From positions 1 through 11,668 of the forward strand of contig CALDFO010000457.1 in assembly GCA_937942205.1 (NCBI GenBank): DNA of 11,668 bases, in the 5' to 3' direction. The notes beneath the pieces are model-generated. The model was not told where the DNA came from. It saw only the letters and a list, made by a program, of their open reading frames with translations, and did no database searches. The first letter of the stretch is position 1, and every line of letters begins with the position of its first letter. This document shows, piece after piece, positions 7,221 to 11,668 of the stretch. The translations under genes and the position numbers were made by a program. Source of the DNA: an uncultured Alphaproteobacteria bacterium. Lineage in GTDB: Bacteria > Pseudomonadota > Alphaproteobacteria > Micropepsales > Micropepsaceae.

Positions 7221-7227
7221 GAGAGGA
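7221..7227 (+). promoter_or_regulatory. Ribosome binding site fixing the regulator start
   Basis: GAGAGGA lies seven bases before the ATG at 7235. The frame stays open far upstream, but this site and the family-typical N-terminus MRLSTKGRYAV fix the start here. Confidence 0.75.
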
Positions 7228-7234
7228 CCCCGCC

Positions 7235-7750
7235 ATGCGGCTCAGCACCAAGGGACGATATGCGGTGATGGCGATGGCCGACCTGGCCGGTAACGGTGCG
7301 GGGGACGGCCCGCAGGCGCCCGCCCGCCCGGTGGCGCTGGCCGACATCGCCGCCCGCCAGGACATTTCGCTGTCCTATCTGGAACAATTGTTCGCCAAGC
7401 TGCGGCGGGGCGGACTGGTCACCAGCGTGCGCGGCCCCGGCGGCGGCTACCGGCTGTCCCGGCCCAGCAACGAGCTTCGCATCGCCGACATCATCACGGC
7501 GGTGGACGAGCCCATCACCGCCACCCGCTGCAAGCCGGGCGCGTCCAAGGGCTGCACCAAGACCGGCGCGCGCTGCGTCACCCATGACCTGTGGGAGGAA
7601 CTGGGCCAGCAGATTCATGTCTTCCTGTCGTCGGTGAGCCTGGCCGATGTGGTGGAGCGCCGCGTGCTGGGCCGCGCGCGCCCCTGCAATGACGTCACCC
7701 CCGTCCTGGATGGCGAACCCGCCGCCGCCGCGCCGGTCGCCGCCGAGTAA
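7235..7750 (+). CDS. iscR: Rrf2-family regulator, IscR-like, with Fe-S ligand set
   Basis: A transcription regulator of 171 residues. The N-terminal winged helix-turn-helix (about 1-75) has the Rrf2 hallmarks MRLSTKGRYAV and SVRGPGGGYRLSR (64-76). The cluster-binding loop has Cys99, Cys107, Cys114 and His117, matching the three-Cys-one-His [2Fe-2S] set of E. coli IscR (Cys92, Cys98, Cys104, His107) but with wider spacing between the cysteines. A fourth cysteine (151) and an Ala/Pro-rich tail follow. It is first in the operon, 18 bases before the desulfurase gene, and an IscR-like operator lies over its promoter. It probably represses its own operon when it holds a cluster. Another iron-responsive Rrf2 regulator such as RirA is less likely because of the IscR-type Cys/His loop and operator. 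Confidence 0.9.
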   Translation: MRLSTKGRYAVMAMADLAGNGAGDGPQAPARPVALADIAARQDISLSYLEQLFAKLRRGGLVTSVRGPGGGYRLSRPSNELRIADIITAVDEPITATRCKPGASKGCTKTGARCVTHDLWEELGQQIHVFLSSVSLADVVERRVLGRARPCNDVTPVLDGEPAAAAPVAAE

Positions 7751-7768
7751 GAGTTAAGAGCACGCGTC

Positions 7769-8935
7769 ATGTATTACCTGGATCACAACGCCACATCGCC
7801 GCTGCGCCCGGAATCGCTTTCGGCCATGACCCAAGCGCTGGGCATCGGCGGCAACCCGTCTTCCATCCATGCCGCGGGCCGCGCCGCCCGCGCCGTGGTC
7901 GAGGAAGCGCGCGAAAAGGTGGCGGCTCTGGCGGGCGCCCGGCCCGACCAGGTGGTTTTCACCAGCGGCGCGACCGAGGCCAACACGCTGGCGCTGTTCG
8001 GCGCGGCCGAAGGCTCGCTGGACGGCGAGGGCGCGCGTCTCACCCGTCTGTTTGTTTCCGCCGTGGAACATGCCTCGCTGCGCGCCACCGCCGAGCGTCT
8101 GGCCGAGCGGTTTCCCTGGGTCCGCTTGGACATCCTGCCGGTGACGGCCGAGGGCGTGCTGGACCTGGAGGCGCTGCGCGTGGCGCTGCGCGAAGGCAAG
8201 GGCCGCGCGCTGGTGGCGGTGATGGCCGCCAATAACGAGACCGGCGTGGTGCAGCCGCTCGACCAGGTGTCCAAACTGGCGCGCGAGGCGGGTGCGCTGC
8301 TGCTGGTCGACGCGGTTCCGGCGGCAGGCAAGATGAAACTGGATTTTTCGCTGTGCGATTACATGGTGCTGTCGGCGCACAAGCTGGGCGGCCCGATGGG
8401 CGTCGGTGCGCTGGTGGTCGCCGATGGCGCGCCGCTGGCGCCGCAACTGGTGGGCGGCGGGCAGCAGCACGGTCTGCGCGCGGGCGCCGAAAACCTGGCC
8501 GGTATCGCCGGTTTCGCGGCGGCGGCGAACACCCTGGCCGACGGCGCGGGCGAGCGCGCCCGGCTGGCCCATCTGACCGAGCGTTTCGAGCAGACCCTGA
8601 AACAGGAGATTCCCGAGGCGGTGATCTTCGGCGCGGGCGCCGAGCGCCTGTGCAGCACCAGCGCCTTCGCCATTCCCGGCGTGACGGCGCAGACCGCCCT
8701 GATCGCGCTGGACATGGATGGGGTGATGGTGAGTTCCGGCGCCACCTGCTCCAGCGGCAAGGTGGCGGTGTCGCATGTGTTGCGGGCGATGGGCGTGGAC
8801 GAGGCGCTGGCCGCCTGCGCGCTGCGCGCCAGTTTCGGCTGGTCGTCCACCGTGGAGGATGTCCAGGCCGCTATCGCGTCACTGGTGAAGCTGCGCGAGA
8901 AGGTGCGCGCGGTTCAGAAAGAGGAGGCGGCATGA
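7769..8935 (+). CDS. Cysteine desulfurase, NifS/IscS type (class I)
   Basis: A PLP enzyme that takes sulfur from L-cysteine, leaving alanine and an enzyme persulfide for cluster assembly. It has 388 residues, starting at the typical YLDHNAT block. Visible: SGATEAN (66-72), His101 in EHAS, Asp181, the PLP lysine Lys205 in SAHK, and the catalytic Cys327 in the flexible loop [10 protein letters not shown], which is NifS/IscS-like rather than SufS-like. Two usual cofactor contacts differ. The Gln after the PLP-pairing Asp (DATQ/DAVQ) is Pro184, and the Thr of the RSGT/RAGT motif is Ala240. The remaining core is intact, so it may still be active. AAGAG lies eight bases before the ATG. Its stop overlaps the sufB start (ATGA). 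I leave the symbol blank because iscS, nifS and sufS naming is unsettled in this class. Confidence 0.9.
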   Translation: MYYLDHNATSPLRPESLSAMTQALGIGGNPSSIHAAGRAARAVVEEAREKVAALAGARPDQVVFTSGATEANTLALFGAAEGSLDGEGARLTRLFVSAVEHASLRATAERLAERFPWVRLDILPVTAEGVLDLEALRVALREGKGRALVAVMAANNETGVVQPLDQVSKLAREAGALLLVDAVPAAGKMKLDFSLCDYMVLSAHKLGGPMGVGALVVADGAPLAPQLVGGGQQHGLRAGAENLAGIAGFAAAANTLADGAGERARLAHLTERFEQTLKQEIPEAVIFGAGAERLCSTSAFAIPGVTAQTALIALDMDGVMVSSGATCSSGKVAVSHVLRAMGVDEALAACALRASFGWSSTVEDVQAAIASLVKLREKVRAVQKEEAA

Positions 8936-10383
8936 GCATCGCCGCGGAAACAAAAGCCCATGTCGCCGAGATCGGCGAGAAGTACAAATACGGCTTCGTC
9001 ACCGATATCGAGATGGAGCGCGCGCCCAAGGGGCTGTCGGAAGACACGGTGCGCTACATCTCGGCCAAGAAGGGCGAGCCGGACTGGATGCTGGAATGGC
9101 GGCTGGGCGCGTTCCGCCGCTGGCTGTCGATGAAGGAGCCGGACTGGGCGCGGGTGCAGTATCCCAAGATCGACTATCAGGACGCCTATTACTACGCCGC
9201 GCCCAAGAATACGCCCAAGAAGCAGTCGCTGGACGAGGTCGATCCCAAGCTGCTGGAAACCTACAAGAAGCTGGGCATTCCGCTGCACGAGCAGATGGCG
9301 CTGGCCGGGGTGGCGGTGGACGCGGTGTTCGACAGCGTGTCGGTCGCCACCACCTTCAAGGAAAAGCTGAACGAGGCGGGGGTGATCTTCTGCCCGATCA
9401 GCGAGGCGATCCGCGACTATCCCGATCTGGTGAAGAAGTATCTGGGCACGGTGGTGCCGGTGACGGACAATTATTTCGCCACCCTGAACTCGGCGGTCTT
9501 TTCCGACGGCACCTTCGTCTTCGTGCCCAAGGGCGTGCGCTGCCCGATGGAGCTGTCCACCTATTTCCGCATCAACGCCAGCGAGACCGGCCAGTTCGAA
9601 CGCACCCTGATCATCGCGGACGAAGGCAGCTATGTCAGCTATCTGGAAGGCTGCACCGCGCCCAAGCGCGACGAGAACCAGCTTCACGCCGCGGTGGTCG
9701 AGCTGGTGGCGCTGGACGATGCCGAGATCAAATATTCCACCGTCCAGAACTGGTATCCGGGCGACGAGAACGGCCTGGGCGGCATCTTCAACTTCGTCAC
9801 CAAGCGCGGCGACTGCCGCGGCCGCAAGTCCAAGATCTCCTGGACCCAGGTGGAGACGGGGTCTGCCATCACCTGGAAGTATCCGTCCTGCATCCTGCGC
9901 GGCGACGGCAGCGTGGGCGAGTTCTATTCCATCGCCATCGCCAACAATTTCCAGCAGGCCGATACCGGTACCAAGATGATCCATCTGGGCGCCAACACCA
10001 GGTCGCGCATCATCTCCAAAGGCATTTCGGCAGGCCGGGCGCAGAACACCTATCGCGGCCTGGTCAGCGTCTATGGCAAGGCGAAGAATGCGCGCAACTA
10101 TACCCAGTGCGACTCGCTCTTGATCGGCGGGGACTGCGGCGCCCATACCGTGCCCTATATCGAAAGCCGCAATCCGACGGCGCGGATCGAGCATGAGGCG
10201 ACGACCTCCAAGATCGCCGAGGATCAACTGTTCTATTGCCTGGCGCGCGGCATTCCGCAGGACGAGGCGGTCAGTCTGATCGTCAACGGCTTCTGCAAGG
10301 AAGTGCTGCAACAGCTTCCCATGGAGTTCGCGGTGGAAGCGCAGAAGCTGGTGGGCATTTCGCTGGAAGGATCTGTGGGTTAG
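8932..10383 (+). CDS. sufB: Fe-S cluster assembly scaffold SufB
   Basis: A scaffold subunit of the cytoplasmic SufBCD complex on which the nascent Fe-S cluster forms. It has 483 residues, slightly shorter than E. coli SufB (495). The conserved family blocks are present: [20 protein letters not shown] (239-258), [10 protein letters not shown] (272-281) and the near-invariant C-terminal third. By alignment of the C-terminal ends, Cys393 (in TQCDSLLIG) and Glu422 (in EHEATTS) match E. coli Cys405 and Glu434, the key residues for cluster formation with SufD. The frame is open upstream to 8353, but that part is a shadow of the desulfurase gene. The ATG at 8932 overlaps the previous stop and has GAGGAGG four bases upstream, and the protein then starts normally. 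Confidence 0.97.
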   Translation: MSIAAETKAHVAEIGEKYKYGFVTDIEMERAPKGLSEDTVRYISAKKGEPDWMLEWRLGAFRRWLSMKEPDWARVQYPKIDYQDAYYYAAPKNTPKKQSLDEVDPKLLETYKKLGIPLHEQMALAGVAVDAVFDSVSVATTFKEKLNEAGVIFCPISEAIRDYPDLVKKYLGTVVPVTDNYFATLNSAVFSDGTFVFVPKGVRCPMELSTYFRINASETGQFERTLIIADEGSYVSYLEGCTAPKRDENQLHAAVVELVALDDAEIKYSTVQNWYPGDENGLGGIFNFVTKRGDCRGRKSKISWTQVETGSAITWKYPSCILRGDGSVGEFYSIAIANNFQQADTGTKMIHLGANTRSRIISKGISAGRAQNTYRGLVSVYGKAKNARNYTQCDSLLIGGDCGAHTVPYIESRNPTARIEHEATTSKIAEDQLFYCLARGIPQDEAVSLIVNGFCKEVLQQLPMEFAVEAQKLVGISLEGSVG

Positions 10384-10385
10384 TC

Positions 10386-11135
10386 ATGCTGGATATCAGG
10401 AATCTGCACGTCGCGGTGGACGGCAAGGAAATCCTCAGGGGACTGACCCTGCGGATCGAGGCGGGTCAGGTCCATGCCATCATGGGCCCCAACGGTTCGG
10501 GCAAGTCCACCTTGTCTTACATTCTGGCGGGACGCGCCGGGTATGAGATCACCGAAGGCTCCATCACCTATGACGGCGAGGATCTGGCGGCATTGGCCCC
10601 GGAGGCGCGCGCCGCCAAGGGCGTGTTCCTGGCCATGCAGTATCCGGTGGAAATTCCCGGCGTCACCACCATGACCTTCCTCAAGACGGCGTTGAACAGC
10701 CAGCGCCGCCAGCGCGGCGAGCCGGACCTGGACGCGGTGGGCGTGCTCAAGCTGGTGCGGGCCAAGGCCAAGATGCTGAACGTCACCGAGGAGATGCTGA
10801 AACGCGCCCTGAATGTGGGCTTTTCCGGCGGCGAGAAGAAGCGGCTGGAGATTCTCCAGATGGCGCTGTTCGAGCCCAGGCTGGCGATCCTGGACGAAAC
10901 CGATTCCGGCCTGGACATCGATGCCCTGCGGCTGGTGGCCGAAGGCGTCAACACCCTGCGCGGCCCGTCACGCGCCATGCTGGTCATCACCCATTACCAG
11001 CGCCTGCTGGATTACATCGTGCCCGACCGCATCCATGTGCTGGCCCGGGGGCGCATCGTGGCGGAAGGCGGCAAGGAACTGGCGCTGGAGCTGGAAGCCC
11101 GGGGCTATGACCATCTTGTGAAGGATGTGGCATGA
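10386..11135 (+). CDS. sufC: Fe-S cluster assembly ATPase SufC
   Basis: The ABC-type ATPase of the SufBCD complex; it is soluble, and ATP binding drives rearrangement of SufB-SufD. It has 249 residues. Motifs in order: Walker A GPNGSGKST (34-42), Q-loop Gln85 in MQYP, signature FSGGEKKR (146-153), Walker B LAILDE (166-171), D-loop SGLD (174-177), and the H-loop His203 in ITHYQ. The start lies two bases after the sufB stop. The nearest good Shine-Dalgarno match, GGAAGGA at 10365-10371, is 14 bases away, so translation may depend partly on coupling to sufB. The longer frame from 10236 is only read-through of sufB in another frame. Confidence 0.97.
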   Translation: MLDIRNLHVAVDGKEILRGLTLRIEAGQVHAIMGPNGSGKSTLSYILAGRAGYEITEGSITYDGEDLAALAPEARAAKGVFLAMQYPVEIPGVTTMTFLKTALNSQRRQRGEPDLDAVGVLKLVRAKAKMLNVTEEMLKRALNVGFSGGEKKRLEILQMALFEPRLAILDETDSGLDIDALRLVAEGVNTLRGPSRAMLVITHYQRLLDYIVPDRIHVLARGRIVAEGGKELALELEARGYDHLVKDVA

Positions 11136-11668
11136 CGCTGGCTGCCGCCACCCGTGACGCCGCCGCCACGCTGGTCGCCGCGCGTGGCGTACCGCACCGC
11201 CGTGTGGAGGAATGGAAATATTCCGATCTGCGCGCCGCGCTGGGCGAGGCGGGGCTCGGCGAAGATACCGCGCAGTGGTCGGTGGGGGCGCCCGGCGGGA
11301 TCGAGATGTTCGACCTGTCGCAGCCCCGTCCGCCCGCCTGGGTGGTGGATCATTTCGGGCGCGATACCGGGAATGTGATGAGCGCGGCCAGTCTGGCGTT
11401 TGCCGGCGGCGGCGTTGCTTTGCGGGTGCCCGCGGGCGCCGCCATTGCCGCGCCGCTCAAGCTGGATTTCACCGGCGCCGGTCATGTCCGCGCGCTGCTG
11501 GTGGTGGAGGCGGGCGCCTCCCTGACCCTGGTGGAAGGGGTGAGCGTGGCGGATTTCCGCAATGTCGGCCTGGAAATCGTTCTGGGCGACGGCGCGGCGC
11601 TGGATCATGTGCGGATTTCACCGGACGCCGGCGATGCGGTGCTGGTGGAGGAAGCTTCTGTCCGCCTG
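11132..11668 (+). CDS. sufD: Fe-S cluster assembly protein SufD, N-terminal part (cut by the window edge)
   Basis: The partner of SufB in the SufBCD complex. Only the first 179 residues are present, and the frame is open at the right edge, so this is a window cut and not a broken gene. The SufD signature EEWKYSDLR is at 26-34, followed by the start of the beta-helix region (about 80-179). The ATG overlaps the sufC stop as ATGA, with AAGGA six bases upstream. Full-length homologues run to about 400 residues or more. In related genomes sufS and other suf genes usually follow, but that lies outside the window. Confidence 0.92.
   Translation, partial: MTLAAATRDAAATLVAARGVPHRRVEEWKYSDLRAALGEAGLGEDTAQWSVGAPGGIEMFDLSQPRPPAWVVDHFGRDTGNVMSAASLAFAGGGVALRVPAGAAIAAPLKLDFTGAGHVRALLVVEAGASLTLVEGVSVADFRNVGLEIVLGDGAALDHVRISPDAGDAVLVEEASVRL

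Larger units (their letters stand above)
6955..7234. other. Divergent intergenic control region
   Basis: 280 bases between the hydrolase (- strand) and the regulator gene (+ strand), noticeably more AT-rich than the genes. It contains an AT-only dyad at 7022-7036 (AAAAAC / GTTTTT), the IscR-like operator and promoter at 7075-7107, a purine-rich leader, and a short hairpin at 7197-7213. I could not identify a convincing promoter for the hydrolase in the opposite direction. Open reading frames through this stretch have no family signature and look spurious. Confidence 0.7.

Noticed and set aside
6917..7234. N-terminal extension of the regulator into the intergenic region and the hydrolase gene.
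   Set aside because: Rrf2 proteins begin at MRLSTKGRYAV. The ribosome binding site lies at 7221-7227, and the extension crosses the promoter and operator.
8353..8931. Possible fusion or longer N-terminus of SufB.
   Set aside because: The segment is an out-of-frame reading of the desulfurase gene. It has no domain signature, and SufB starts normally at 8932.
8914..10311. A 465-codon - strand frame opposite sufB.
   Set aside because: Antisense shadow caused by high GC and codon bias; rich in Arg, Ala and Gly with no family signature.
1..11668. Search for a new defence, mobile or biosynthetic system.
   Set aside because: All sizeable genes belong to housekeeping families (envelope, tRNA charging, wall recycling, Fe-S assembly). 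No integrase, transposase, toxin-antitoxin pair, reverse transcriptase or CRISPR-like array is visible.

Overview
The window is GC-rich, densely packed chromosomal DNA of an alphaproteobacterium. The protein sequences, the tyrS/anmK pairing, and the Rrf2 regulator - cysteine desulfurase - sufB - sufC - sufD order all point to that class. Short dispersed palindromic repeats in the intergenic gaps fit the same group. I cannot name a genus. There are no tRNA or rRNA genes, no CRISPR array, no insertion sequence and no prophage. No gene-free stretch exceeds 300 bases; the longest is about 280 bases (6955-7234) and carries the iron-sulfur operon control region.

Left part (1-6297). A large AsmA/YhdP-type envelope protein on the + strand (42-3470) converges on tyrS (3495-4742, - strand) across a 24-base gap holding a degraded stem-loop repeat. 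tyrS diverges from anmK (4848-5966, + strand) across a 105-base gap filled with an inverted pair of dispersed repeats. anmK converges on a small exported protein gene (5963-6178, - strand), and the two stop codons share a TTAA. Upstream of the small gene lies a two-copy, 60-base-period tandem repeat made of hairpins. It runs into the last codons of an alpha/beta hydrolase gene (6298-6954, - strand).

Right part (6955-11668). A divergent control region precedes an iron-sulfur assembly operon on the + strand: an IscR-like Rrf2 regulator (7235-7750), a NifS/IscS-type cysteine desulfurase (7769-8935), sufB (8932-10383), sufC (10386-11135) and sufD (11132 to beyond the right edge). The genes are 18 bases apart, overlapped ATGA, 2 bases apart and overlapped ATGA, so they are very probably co-transcribed. 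The desulfurase would supply sulfur, SufBCD would assemble the cluster, and the regulator probably senses cluster status. A good match to the E. coli type 1 IscR site overlaps the -35 box of the predicted promoter, which suggests autoregulation.

Nothing here looks like a wholly new system. The points most worth checking are the IscR-type operator, two unusual residues at predicted cofactor contacts of the desulfurase, the hairpin tandem repeat that forms the end of the hydrolase gene, and dispersed repeats that could mislead start-codon calls.
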